Source: Pseudomonadota bacterium (GTDB taxonomy: Bacteria > Desulfobacterota > Desulfobulbia > Desulfobulbales > JAGXFP01). From it: DNA of 64,000 nt. The notes beneath the pieces are model-generated. The model made no database searches. It was not told the DNA's origin and saw only the letters and a list, made by a program, of their open reading frames with translations. The DNA lies in NCBI GenBank assembly GCA_018814305.1, contig JAHJAA010000082.1:1-64000 (forward strand), in the 5' to 3' direction. This document shows positions 7,841-16,624 of the stretch, one piece after another. The translations under genes and the position numbers were made by a program. Every line of letters starts with the position of its first letter. The first letter of the stretch is position 1.

Positions 7841-9112
7841 TTATGATAAATCCAAGCTCTCACTGCCCTGGTTGTTTCTGATGACCAGACAGGCGTTTGT
7901 CCCACCGAAACCCGCAGCGTTACAAAGGAGAAAACGGCTCCGATTATATACCTTTTCCCTTGGTAAGCGCAAGGCTTTTACCGATTCATCGGGGTGTTCC
8001 AGGTTGCGATTGCCAGCGACAAATCCACCTCCGGCCATGAGGAGACCGTAGACGACCTGGGAGGCTCCGGCCATCCAGAATTCATGGCCGGTCAATCCCT
8101 TGACTGCCGTGACCAAAGGGGAGGGGTGATCTTGATCCGGCCGGAAGATGGCCTGCAAGGCTTGCCCTTCGGCCTCATCGCCCACCGGAGTAGAGGTGGC
8201 ATGGGCCAAGACCAGATCAATCTTTTCTGTTAGCAGGTCGGCATCATCCAAGGCCGTGGCCATGGCCCGTTCAATCCCCTTGCCGCTGGGCATGACGATA
8301 TGGTACCCATCGGCGGCATGGCCGTAGCCCAGGATTTCACCGAGAATGGTTGCTCCCCGGGACTGGGCGGAGGCAAATGATTCAAGAAACACAGCTGCAC
8401 TGCCTCCGCTGGGGACCAGGCCATCCCGTTCCCGGTCAAATGGGCGGGACGCGCCAGCCGGATCTTCTTCCCGTCGGGAGAAGGCCCCGAGGGTATCGAA
8501 GCTGCACATGGATTGCCAGGAGATTTCCTGAGCCCCTCCGCAGATCATTCGGTCCTGGCGACCAGTGGCAATGAGTTCCGCGCCTTGTCCGATGGCCATG
8601 GCGCCACTGGCACAGGCGCTGCTTACGGTCCAGACTGCGCCCTGGAGGCCGAGGATGGTGCTGATATTCAAGGTGATGGTGGAATTGAGCAACCGGAAGA
8701 TATGGCCGCTGCCAATCTGTCGTGTCTCACCGGTTTCCTTGAGCATTTCCACTTGTTCGACGGCGGTGACGGCGGATGAATCGTTACCAAAGATCATCCC
8801 GCTGCGGTGGTCGCCGGCGAGTCGTGCCCGGTCGATCCCTGCCTGGGCAAGGGCCTGGTCAACCGCTGCCCAGGCCCAAACTGTGAAGTCGGGCATGGAT
8901 TTTCTTTTTTTCCGATCCAGGTGGTCTTTAGGATTAAAATCACTGACGACCCCGCTGAGGCTGCTCAGGAATCCACGGGCTTTACGATCAGGTAGCAATT
9001 GGATACCGCTACGGCCGAGAGCCAAAGACTCGGTAACCTGCTCGCGGTTGAGACCCAGACAGGAGATGATGCCCAGTCCTGTTATGGCGATACGGTTAGG
9101 ACCGCTCTTCAT
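7841..9112 (-). CDS. Beta-ketoacyl-ACP synthase, second, more divergent
   Basis: A 423-aa ketosynthase with a complete active site: Cys167 in SSACASG, His304 in LAHATST, Lys338 and His343 in VKGLTGHEF. It is therefore not a chain-length factor, in which the Cys is lost. The loop after the last His (GHEFWMAGAS) differs from the usual GHTxGAAG, hinting at an altered substrate pocket. A GGGAGG ribosome site sits ahead of the ATG. This is the first gene of the seven-gene operon, so its promoter should lie in 9113-9230. Confidence 0.9.
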   Translation of the reverse strand: MKSGPNRIAITGLGIISCLGLNREQVTESLALGRSGIQLLPDRKARGFLSSLSGVVSDFNPKDHLDRKKRKSMPDFTVWAWAAVDQALAQAGIDRARLAGDHRSGMIFGNDSSAVTAVEQVEMLKETGETRQIGSGHIFRLLNSTITLNISTILGLQGAVWTVSSACASGAMAIGQGAELIATGRQDRMICGGAQEISWQSMCSFDTLGAFSRREEDPAGASRPFDRERDGLVPSGGSAAVFLESFASAQSRGATILGEILGYGHAADGYHIVMPSGKGIERAMATALDDADLLTEKIDLVLAHATSTPVGDEAEGQALQAIFRPDQDHPSPLVTAVKGLTGHEFWMAGASQVVYGLLMAGGGFVAGNRNLEHPDESVKALRLPREKVYNRSRFLLCNAAGFGGTNACLVIRNNQGSESLDLS

Positions 9113-9472
9113 CTGGAGGCCTCCCAGGCGGAGTGGGTGATCATGAAAGGTCGGTGAACTGATCCGGTCATATCTGGTTACCGTGGCAATCCAAGTTGAG
9201 TAATAAATTGAAATTACAGGAATAAATCAGTTAGTGTAGTTTGTTGTTTTTTTCAAGGTATTTCACGAGAGTCCGATGACTTAAACGTTGAAATATTGGA
9301 CATGAATACAAAGGGATGAAGACATTTTTTTTGCGATGGTATTTGTTGCCAAGAATGTTGTTCTGGGGTATTAAGCATGCTTTTGAGTTTCTTGTAGCCT
9401 GTTTTTTTCTTATTGTTGAGCGGGAGGTTCGGCAGGGTGCCGGGAAACCGCTGTTGACCATGGAGTCGTGCT
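9113..9472. other. Divergent intergenic region between the KS operon and efp
   Basis: 360 bases without a supported gene. It must hold promoters for the minus-strand lipid operon and the plus-strand efp. An open frame of 76 codons on the minus strand (9231-9461) has no family resemblance and poor composition, and I do not call it. No clear -35/-10 pair or operator stood out. Confidence 0.4.
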
Positions 9473-10036
9473 ATGTTCTCTGCCTCTGATTTACGGAAAG
9501 GTTTGAAGATCCTGATGGATGGGGATCCTTATATTATCACTGATTTTGATTTCACCAAACCAGGAAAGGGCCAGGCTCTATACCGTTGTCGGCTCCGGAA
9601 TCTGATCAATGGTAATTCCACCGATCGCACCTTTCGTTCCAATGATAAATTTGAAAAAGCCCCCCTGGAGGAGAGAACCATGCAATATCTTTACTCTCAG
9701 GGTGATGAATTTCATTTCATGGATAATACCAGCTATGAACAACTCTTTTTGACCCGGGAGCAGGTGGGGAATAATCTTAACTTCATGGTCGACAATATGG
9801 AGGTCTCTGTTCTGTTTTTTAATGAGACCCCACTCGACATTACCCTGCCCATCTTTGTTAATCTGAGCGTGACGACGGCTGATCCCTGGGTGAAGGGTGA
9901 CACCAGTGGTTCCGATACCAAACCGGTCACCGTTGAAACCGGCTTTGTCCTCCAGGTTCCCCCTTTTGTTGAGGAGGGTGACAAAATCCAGATTGATACC
10001 CGGACCGGTGAGTATATTACCCGGGTCAAAGAATAG
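9473..10036 (+). CDS. efp: Translation elongation factor P
   Basis: A 187-aa protein, the standard EF-P length, with the three beta-barrel domains. Domain I carries the PGKGQA loop whose lysine (E. coli Lys34 equivalent) is the site of beta-lysylation, and the C-terminal signature with GDKIQIDTRTGEY is present. EF-P rescues ribosomes stalled on polyproline stretches. GGAG sits 7 bases before the ATG. The lysine ligase gene follows directly, which fits the KPGKG-type loop needing EpmA for activity. Confidence 0.97.
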   Translation: MFSASDLRKGLKILMDGDPYIITDFDFTKPGKGQALYRCRLRNLINGNSTDRTFRSNDKFEKAPLEERTMQYLYSQGDEFHFMDNTSYEQLFLTREQVGNNLNFMVDNMEVSVLFFNETPLDITLPIFVNLSVTTADPWVKGDTSGSDTKPVTVETGFVLQVPPFVEEGDKIQIDTRTGEYITRVKE

Positions 10037-10169
10037 AAATGAAAGGGCCTTGAGTCGTGGTGAGTAACTCGGAAAGTTCACTTTAGTCCGTCGGGACTTG
10101 TTGTTGATTCATAGAGGTTTTGATCGGGGTGTTCCCGGTCAAGACCTCTTCTTGTTTGGGGAGGGGGGC

Positions 10170-11069
10170 ATGATTTCAGGGGGGATGTTGCGGCGGCGGT
10201 CCGAGGTGCTCCAGGAGGTGAGGAACTATTTTGTGGCACATGATTTTCTGGAGGTGGATACCCCTATTCTATTACCTTCCCTGGCCCCGGAGCCATGGAT
10301 AGAACCGATTGAGGCAGGGGATCGTTTCCTGCAGACCTCGCCTGAACTTTGCATGAAACGATTAATCGCCGCTGGAGAAAAGCGGATCTATCAAATCTGC
10401 CGCTGTTTTCGCCAGGGTGAGCGGGGCCGTCGTCATCTACCTGAGTTTCTTATGATTGAGTGGTATCGGGCTGATGCTGATTATCGTGATCTGATGAAGG
10501 ACTGCGAGGGTTTACTCCGGGCGGTGGCCGGGACCTGCTCAGGAGGGTTATTGACCCGGCATGGGAGCCGGATCAGCCTGGAACGGCCCTGGCCCCGGAT
10601 AACAGTGGCTGAGGCCTTCAGCCGTTATGCAGGAATCACCCCGGAGACGGCCTTGACCGAAGGGTGTTTCGAAGAGGTTCTTGTGGAACAGGTGGAATCA
10701 AACCTGGGTTTTGAAACTCCGGTCTTTTTAATCGATTATCCCGGTGCCCTGGCCTCGCTTTCGCGATTAAAAAAGAATGCGCCGGGGGTGGCCGAACGGT
10801 TTGAGCTTTACGCTGGTGGTCTGGAGATTGCCAATGGTTTTTCCGAGTTGATCGATCCTGTTGAGCAGCGGCATCGTTTTGAAGGAGCCCTAGCCGAGAT
10901 CCGTCAGGACGGTCGGCGGCCTGGCCCGATGCCGGAGTCGTTTCTCAAATCATTGCCGACAATGCCTGAGACGGCCGGTATCGCCCTTGGTCTCGACCGG
11001 TTGATCATGCTGGTCACCGGCGTTGATGAAATAGATGGGGTGGTTCCCTTTGTTCCGGAAGAGTTGTAA
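10170..11069 (+). CDS. epmA: EF-P--(R)-beta-lysine ligase EpmA (GenX/PoxA)
   Basis: 299 aa from the ATG at 10170, which has a purine-rich GAGGGGG just upstream; a TTG-initiated longer frame from 10098 is less likely. The protein is a stand-alone class II lysyl-tRNA synthetase-like catalytic domain: motif 2 (FRQGERGRRHLPEFLMIEWYR) and motif 3 (GIALGLDRLIMLV) are present, and no anticodon-binding domain is found. It ligates beta-lysine to EF-P. The position right after efp supports this. The lysine 2,3-aminomutase EpmB needed to make beta-lysine is not in this window. Confidence 0.95.
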   Translation: MISGGMLRRRSEVLQEVRNYFVAHDFLEVDTPILLPSLAPEPWIEPIEAGDRFLQTSPELCMKRLIAAGEKRIYQICRCFRQGERGRRHLPEFLMIEWYRADADYRDLMKDCEGLLRAVAGTCSGGLLTRHGSRISLERPWPRITVAEAFSRYAGITPETALTEGCFEEVLVEQVESNLGFETPVFLIDYPGALASLSRLKKNAPGVAERFELYAGGLEIANGFSELIDPVEQRHRFEGALAEIRQDGRRPGPMPESFLKSLPTMPETAGIALGLDRLIMLVTGVDEIDGVVPFVPEEL

Positions 11070-11095
11070 ATACCCGATAAATCAAATTTTAGGGG

Positions 11096-11851
11096 TCAAT
11101 TCTGGCGTAATTTTTCAAGAACCAGCTGGAGATCATCCCAGCAGGCCTTTTTTAACTCGGGATTTTTTATCAGAAAATGAGGATGGAAGGTGGCCATCAG
11201 GGGAGTGCCGTGATAGTCATGAAAGTGCCCCCTGAGTCGGAGCAGGGGTTGGTTCTTGCCGGTCATGGTCTGGGCGGCCAGTGGTCCCATGGTGCAGATC
11301 ACCTGAGGATTAACGGCGGCAATTTGCCGGGTCAAGTAGGTGAGGCAGGTCTTGATCTCATGTTCATCAGGATCCCGGTCCTGGGGGGGGCGACATTTGA
11401 TGATCGAGGTTAATGAGACCTCTGCTCTTTTGAAACCCATGGCAGAGAGCATCCGGTCCAGCATGGCGCCGGGTTCTCCGGCAAAGGGGTATCCAGTCGA
11501 CTCTTCAATTTCGCCCGGTTGGTCTTCTATGATCATTAATGTCGCTTGGGCGGCACCATTGCCGGCTATCGCCCGAATTCTTCCCTGGTGGAGGGAACAG
11601 CGGCGGCATTGCTCGATTGCAACGGCGATTTCGGCCAAGGGGACGTCCGGCGGTGGGGCGTAACCCGGTTCTGGTTCTCGGCACGCTATCCCCTCTTTAA
11701 AAGGCATCGTCGAGATCTGCTTTTGTGCCAGAAAGCTCAAAAGCCTTGGATCTGCCGGATATTGGGTCAGGCCGATGCCTTGGTGAAAGGCCAACAGATT
11801 GCGAATCTGTTGGATCAATACGGTGAGGTTTTCACTCTTTTCCATGGCCAT
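11096..11851 (-). CDS. Uracil-DNA glycosylase, family 4-like (Fe-S)
   Basis: A 251-aa protein. After a variable N-terminal 75 residues comes the UDG fold with CxxC (CRRCSLHQ) and two further cysteines in the KCRPPQDRD...C segment, which make the four ligands of the 4Fe-4S cluster of family 4 enzymes. The usual GEAPG motif is altered to EDQPGEIEE, and the second motif is FHPHFL instead of HPSYLL. It removes uracil from DNA in the cytoplasm. It converges with epmA and stands alone. The changed first motif leaves open a different substrate range or weak activity. Confidence 0.85.
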   Translation of the reverse strand: MAMEKSENLTVLIQQIRNLLAFHQGIGLTQYPADPRLLSFLAQKQISTMPFKEGIACREPEPGYAPPPDVPLAEIAVAIEQCRRCSLHQGRIRAIAGNGAAQATLMIIEDQPGEIEESTGYPFAGEPGAMLDRMLSAMGFKRAEVSLTSIIKCRPPQDRDPDEHEIKTCLTYLTRQIAAVNPQVICTMGPLAAQTMTGKNQPLLRLRGHFHDYHGTPLMATFHPHFLIKNPELKKACWDDLQLVLEKLRQN

Positions 11852-11894
11852 ATGGTACCCGGGGCTGGCGATTTCCGCAAGAAAGAGCGATCTT

Positions 11895-12023
11895 TTGGCC
11901 TTTCCTAAACAGGACAGGAGTATATCAAAATGGTTTGTCTTCGCTTTAGTGGTCGGGGTGGTGGTCGGGTTTGCGACCTATGTTTTTATTTTATCAATTA
12001 AACCACGTATGCCACAAACTTAG
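11895..12023 (+). CDS. Possible 42-aa single-pass membrane protein
   Basis: From a TTG at 11895 (AGAAAGAG just upstream) the frame encodes about 14 polar residues, one clean hydrophobic helix of about 20 residues, and a short basic tail (IKPRMPQT). There is no in-frame ATG close by, so the start is uncertain. It lies between the divergent UDG gene and a large stem-loop that follows its stop directly, which supports a transcribed unit. No family recognised. Confidence 0.3.
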   Translation: MAFPKQDRSISKWFVFALVVGVVVGFATYVFILSIKPRMPQT

Positions 12024-12074
12024 GGGCCGTCATAAAACAACATGACCATTTATAGTCATGTCATTACGGCCCCT
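12022..12074. terminator. Strong stem-loop, likely terminator
   Basis: AGGGGCCGT (12022-12030) pairs with ACGGCCCCT (12066-12074), and a nested ACATGAC/GTCATGT stem forms the tip. It lies between the convergent small gene and the M1-ChaN gene. There is no good T-run, so termination is inferred from position and stem strength. Confidence 0.5.
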
Positions 12075-12122
12075 TATGCCATTCAGCTTGTTTGTTTGGC
12101 CATGTTATTTGTTGACAGAGAC

Positions 12123-15100
12123 TTAGAGGGGAACCACGATCTCTGTGGTCAGATCAGGGAGCAGAAAACGATCACGCTTGACTCTCACTCGAATCGTGTC
12201 ACCTTTTTCCTTGTACAACAGGATAATTTTCAGATCTTCAACGGTCTTGACCGGTCGGTCGTCCAGGGCCAGAATGATATCCTCGGCCTTCACCCCCGAA
12301 TCCCCGGCCTTGCCGTGGGGGGAGAGCTTTTCGATGAGCAGGCCTTTGTCCGTTTCCTTAAGCATGACTCCCAAGACGACCCCACTTGGCATGGCAACGG
12401 CAGGTGAGAAGATCAGGTAATCGGCGGTGGCGGCCGTGGTCTCTTCCTGGGCCGCATTCAGGATAACGCTTTGGGCGAGATCGATTCGTCGATAGACCCG
12501 GGGTGGGATGCCATTCTCTTTGGAAATATGACCCCGACCGGCCAGGACCGCCATTCTCCGCTCCGGATTGGCCAGGAGATAGGTGCTGATCGTCTCCGCC
12601 ATGGTCTCATCCCAGAGGGATTGGGCCTGGAAAAAGTTGTTGAGTTTATCCAGGGTTGCCCCATGGGGGGTGTGCATGAAGAAGACGTTGCTGATCCGTT
12701 GGCGGTAGCCGGGCATGGAGAGATCACGGTCAGCCGGGATACCCCCCCGATCCTCGTCGCTCAAGCCGTCGATGCCCTGTCCCTTGTAGACGCCACTGAC
12801 GATCTCTTTGGGCAGATTCAGGGCGATGATCGGGATGCGGTGCCGTCGGGCAAAATTGAGAATGGGTCGGTAGAGTCGGTAATCATACCCCCAGGTGGCA
12901 ATGAAGTGGGACTGCCTCAGAAATTCCTCTTCGTCAATGGTCTGGTCGAGGATATACCGGTCGATACTCTCCTGGGCGGGGCGATTGAACATCTCCATGC
13001 CGATGGCCAGATCAGGGTTCTGTTGATACATGGCCCTGATCATGTGCAGCTGGAGCAGATGGTCTTCATAGCTGGTGTGGGCCTCGCCGATATAGACCAC
13101 CCGTTGATCGGCCATGCGTTGGGTGATCTGGTCAAGGTTCAAATTTCCCCTGAGATCCAGCCCGGCCGGTGGCGTTTCAATCAGGTAACCCTGGCCGGCG
13201 GCACTGGGGGTGATCTTCTTTTCGACGATGCGGCCCTGATCAAAATGAAGATAGCTGTATTTCCCGTAATGGCGGATTTTATGGGCGGCCGCCTGGACTT
13301 CCTCTGGTGTGTCAGCGGACAGGAGAACCGCTACTTCATCAGGGTTTAACGGGTTGTCGCGGATATCAACGGTCAGGCCCTGGGCCTGATGGAGAGGTTT
13401 GGCAAAGAGCCCTCGGCTGGCCAGGGATGAGGTGCCGACAAAGATGACCGATCCTTTGGCGATCATGTCATTGGTTACTTCAAAATCGGCCATCACCTCA
13501 CAACCCATTTCTTGGAGGATCCCAAGCAGGGGGGCAAAGGTTTTTTTGGAATTATTTTCAACCACCGCCAGCTTTGTAGGAGCTCCTTGAAAACGCACCC
13601 AGGTAGGCGGTACCTCCGATGGGGTCAACTGCCGCATCAGGTCATAGTTCTCGTCGATGATCAACTCCCTGGGTCGAGACGAAAGGGGAATTTCAAACTT
13701 TTTTTCCGCTTCGTTTGTGGTCAGGTGCTGGGTGATTCGACCCTCCGGAGTAACGATGGTTACAGGGACTGTCAACTGGTAGGGGGTTCCCTTAAAGACC
13801 TGTTTGAGTAAGAAATGGAGCATGGGGCGCCCCTCTTCTTCTTTGATCGTCAGGTTCTTGACGGAGAGGAGTGGGACATCGGATCGATTGAGCCATTGAT
13901 CGAAGAAACCGGATAATTTTTGGTTCTCAACCTCTTCAAAACTTGCCGCCAGGTCCTCCCAGCCGGCCCGTTGATGTTTCATGCGATGATAAAAGTTTCC
14001 CAGCCCTTGGTAGAAGGCATGGTCGCCTAACTGTTGCCTGAGCATGTGAAAGACCATGGCTGACTTGGTATAGCCCACGGCCCGGAATGATTCCTGGCCA
14101 GGCACAAGATGACTCTGGACCCCGGCGAAGTTGCTCAGACTCAGCTCGGATTGATGGGGTACCACTGCCTGGTAACGGATCAACTGGTTTTTGCGGAAGT
14201 CCACATCCTCACCCTTGTCGACGGCGTAGAGCTGATCGGCAAGATAGGTGGCCAGACCCTCGGTCCAATTACCCCCCTCATGGGGCGGTCGGACTGCGTT
14301 GCCGAACCATTGGTGGAGGATTTCATGGCCCAGTGAGGTCTCGGTAATAAATGGTAACCGGGCAACACTCTGGCCGAGAACCGTGAAAGTGGGCATGGCA
14401 TAGCCGGTGGGTAACCGATTTTCGACAATGCTGAACCGTTTATAGGGGAAAGGGCCGATCATCTTTTCATAACGGTCCAGATAGACCAGGGCCTTGTCGC
14501 GGTAACTCTCGACCAGATCCTGATCTTCGGCAAAGAAATAGGTGTAGAGTTGAATGTCGTCGTGAAAGGGGGTCTTTTCTACCTGAAAGGGGCCGGCGAT
14601 GAAGTTGATTCCGGAGAGGGGATGGGGAAAGAAAAAATTCACCTCTTTGCCGCCCAGTCCTGAGCTCATGGTGATCTCTTCCGCCTCGGAGATCGCTTCA
14701 AAGTTTTCCGGGATCACCACGGACAGTTGAAACACCACATCCTGATGGAGAAACGGATGCCAGACCCCGGTCAGGGAGATTCCGGATTCATCGACCAGGT
14801 CGCTCAAGGGTGAGGTGCGGGATGAAAGATCAAGGGTGTAGATCACGATGACTGTGGTGGGCGTCGGGGTTGGAGCGATGATGAGTTCATGGTCCGGATC
14901 GGCAAAACAGGGTTGGCTGCGATCTTCGAGATCGATCATCCGACCGTTGATCTTGATGGATTCGATGATAAACCCAGGCATGTGGTAGAGGTCACCACTG
15001 TTGGCCGGAAATTCAATAGTCGAGATGCCCCTGATGGTCGAGTTGGCGAGATCAAAGGTCAAAGCCAGAGTATGTTTGGGTGAAAGAGCAGCCCCTTTTG

Positions 15101-15185
15101 CCGGTAAGGTTGATAATACAATAGCGAGGCAGCAGAGCAGCGGTAAGGTAGTGAGGAAGAGGTTGAGAGAGGATTTATAGACCAT
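12123..15185 (-). CDS. Secreted M1-type metallopeptidase fused to ChaN-like and PDZ domains
   Basis: 1020 aa from the ATG at 15185, which overlaps the trmFO stop by 11 bases. Order of parts: signal peptide (about residues 1-32); M1 aminopeptidase-like region with HEILH (about 287-291) and the third ligand Glu in WTEGLA 18-20 residues later; a linker; a ChaN/Tiki-like (DUF399) domain from about residue 705 beginning RVVYIGEAHTSYEDH, with its characteristic GE.H metal or haem-binding start and GMEMF motif; and a C-terminal PDZ domain (last about 80 residues). The usual GxMEN exopeptidase motif is not seen, so it may act as an endopeptidase. Export to periplasm or surface is likely. The combination suggests a haem- or metal-linked protease; this is inferred. 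Confidence 0.85.
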   Translation of the reverse strand: MVYKSSLNLFLTTLPLLCCLAIVLSTLPAKGAALSPKHTLALTFDLANSTIRGISTIEFPANSGDLYHMPGFIIESIKINGRMIDLEDRSQPCFADPDHELIIAPTPTPTTVIVIYTLDLSSRTSPLSDLVDESGISLTGVWHPFLHQDVVFQLSVVIPENFEAISEAEEITMSSGLGGKEVNFFFPHPLSGINFIAGPFQVEKTPFHDDIQLYTYFFAEDQDLVESYRDKALVYLDRYEKMIGPFPYKRFSIVENRLPTGYAMPTFTVLGQSVARLPFITETSLGHEILHQWFGNAVRPPHEGGNWTEGLATYLADQLYAVDKGEDVDFRKNQLIRYQAVVPHQSELSLSNFAGVQSHLVPGQESFRAVGYTKSAMVFHMLRQQLGDHAFYQGLGNFYHRMKHQRAGWEDLAASFEEVENQKLSGFFDQWLNRSDVPLLSVKNLTIKEEEGRPMLHFLLKQVFKGTPYQLTVPVTIVTPEGRITQHLTTNEAEKKFEIPLSSRPRELIIDENYDLMRQLTPSEVPPTWVRFQGAPTKLAVVENNSKKTFAPLLGILQEMGCEVMADFEVTNDMIAKGSVIFVGTSSLASRGLFAKPLHQAQGLTVDIRDNPLNPDEVAVLLSADTPEEVQAAAHKIRHYGKYSYLHFDQGRIVEKKITPSAAGQGYLIETPPAGLDLRGNLNLDQITQRMADQRVVYIGEAHTSYEDHLLQLHMIRAMYQQNPDLAIGMEMFNRPAQESIDRYILDQTIDEEEFLRQSHFIATWGYDYRLYRPILNFARRHRIPIIALNLPKEIVSGVYKGQGIDGLSDEDRGGIPADRDLSMPGYRQRISNVFFMHTPHGATLDKLNNFFQAQSLWDETMAETISTYLLANPERRMAVLAGRGHISKENGIPPRVYRRIDLAQSVILNAAQEETTAATADYLIFSPAVAMPSGVVLGVMLKETDKGLLIEKLSPHGKAGDSGVKAEDIILALDDRPVKTVEDLKIILLYKEKGDTIRVRVKRDRFLLPDLTTEIVVPL

Positions 15186-16494
15186 GCGCAAGACACCAAT
15201 CTTCGAGCGATTTTTTTGCGATTTCAGCACGATAGGAACCTCTTTGCTTTTTGGGCATCTTCCCGGTGATGATCGGAAAGAGGCCGAAAGTGATGTTTGA
15301 CGGTTGAAAGTTTTTGACTGGCGTCTCCGTTAAATGACGGATTAGGGCGCCGAGGGCGGTATCGATCGGAGGGGGGGCCGGAATCTGGTTTTTGGCTAGA
15401 AAGGTTGCGTTGAGCCCGGCCAACAGACCCATGGCGGTGGATTCCACATAGCCCTCCACCCCGGTCAGTTGGCCGGCCAGGAGAAGATCGGGACGATTTT
15501 TCACCTGGAGCGTCGGAGTCAGCACTTCTGGCCCGCAGACAAAGGTATTTCGGTGGATACTGCCCAAGCGGGTGAACTCGGCATTTTCAAGACCAGGGAT
15601 GAGCCGGAAGACCTTTTGCTGGGAGGGATAGGTCAATTTGGTCTGGAATCCGACCATATTGTAGGTCGTTCCTTCGCGGTTTTCCTGTCGTAACTGGATG
15701 ACCGCATAGGGGTCGTAATCGGTGCGGGGATCGGGCAGACCCACCGGCTTCATCGGGCCGAATCGCAGGGTGTTGTCACCCCGGTCCAGCATGACTTCGA
15801 TGGGCAGACACCCCTCGAAGTAACGGGGGTCCTCAAAGGATTTCAGGGGAACCTTGTCCGCCTCTTTCAAGGCTTCGATAAATCGGTGATATTCATCACG
15901 GTTCATGGGGCAGTTGAGGTAGTCACCAGGGCCGTCATCGTAGCGGGAGGCCCGGTAAATAACCGACAGGTCCAGTGATTCAGCGGAAATAATTGGAGCG
16001 ATGGCATCGTAAAAGGCGAGATTTTCACGTCCGGTGAGAGCAATCAGGGACTCGGTCAGGTCAGCGGAGGTGAGAGGGCCGGTGGCCATGATGATCGGGG
16101 TATTGCCCACAGGCGGGAGCTCGGTCAGTTCCTCTCGGATGATTTCAATTGCCGGGTGGGCTTCCAGCCTGGAAGTGATCATTCCGGCGAATTTTGTGCG
16201 GTCGACGGCCAGGGCTTTTCCCGCCGGGACCCTGGTCTGTTCGGCAATCTCAATAATCAGGGATCCGAGACGACGCAGTTCGGTTTTTAAGAGCCCCACG
16301 GCAGAGTCCGGGGCATCGGAACGAAGGGAATTGCTACAGACCAACTCTCCGAGATCAGGAGATTCGTGGGCCGGGCTGAAGCGATGGGGCTTCATCTCGT
16401 AGAGGCGTACTTGGCCTCCCCGCTGTGCTACTTGCCAGGCGGCCTCGGAGCCAGCCAATCCGCCGCCGATAATGGTGATCTGCTGAGTTGTCAC
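15175..16494 (-). CDS. trmFO: Methylenetetrahydrofolate-tRNA (uracil-5-)-methyltransferase TrmFO
   Basis: A 439-aa flavoprotein with the N-terminal FAD motif GGGLAGSEAAW and the family signature near residue 50 (LGELVCSNSLRSD) including the conserved Cys. It uses methylenetetrahydrofolate and FAD to make m5U54 in the tRNA T-loop. The length is typical. The reading frame overlaps the following M1-ChaN gene by 11 bases, so the two are probably cotranscribed although no functional link is known. Confidence 0.96.
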   Translation of the reverse strand: MTTQQITIIGGGLAGSEAAWQVAQRGGQVRLYEMKPHRFSPAHESPDLGELVCSNSLRSDAPDSAVGLLKTELRRLGSLIIEIAEQTRVPAGKALAVDRTKFAGMITSRLEAHPAIEIIREELTELPPVGNTPIIMATGPLTSADLTESLIALTGRENLAFYDAIAPIISAESLDLSVIYRASRYDDGPGDYLNCPMNRDEYHRFIEALKEADKVPLKSFEDPRYFEGCLPIEVMLDRGDNTLRFGPMKPVGLPDPRTDYDPYAVIQLRQENREGTTYNMVGFQTKLTYPSQQKVFRLIPGLENAEFTRLGSIHRNTFVCGPEVLTPTLQVKNRPDLLLAGQLTGVEGYVESTAMGLLAGLNATFLAKNQIPAPPPIDTALGALIRHLTETPVKNFQPSNITFGLFPIITGKMPKKQRGSYRAEIAKKSLEDWCLAHGL

Positions 16495-16550
16495 AATGAA
16501 TTAATCCGTCAAGGGTATATGGTGCGTGATGTATGAAAAATGCTGGGACC

Positions 16551-16607
16551 TTCACCCACGGATTCCGGGTGAATACCGTCGGTCCCGGATATCTTCGGAA
16601 CCGACGG
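16551..16607 (-). terminator. Tandem stem-loops between adk and trmFO
   Basis: Two hairpins sit end to end: CCGTCGGT/ACCGACGG (16576-16607) and TTCACCC/GGGTGAA (16551-16573). In the minus direction they follow the adk stop; T's occur only later. They may terminate or attenuate adk transcription before trmFO, or stabilise the adk mRNA end. Confidence 0.45.
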
Positions 16608-16624
16608 CCTGTGGGGACAGCTCG

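Noticed and set aside
5055-9112. KS pair as a type II PKS KS-alpha/chain-length-factor pair
   Set aside because: Both proteins keep the active-site Cys, so neither is a chain-length factor.
9231-9461. 76-codon open frame on the minus strand
   Set aside because: No ribosome site, odd composition, no family likeness; lies where promoters are expected.
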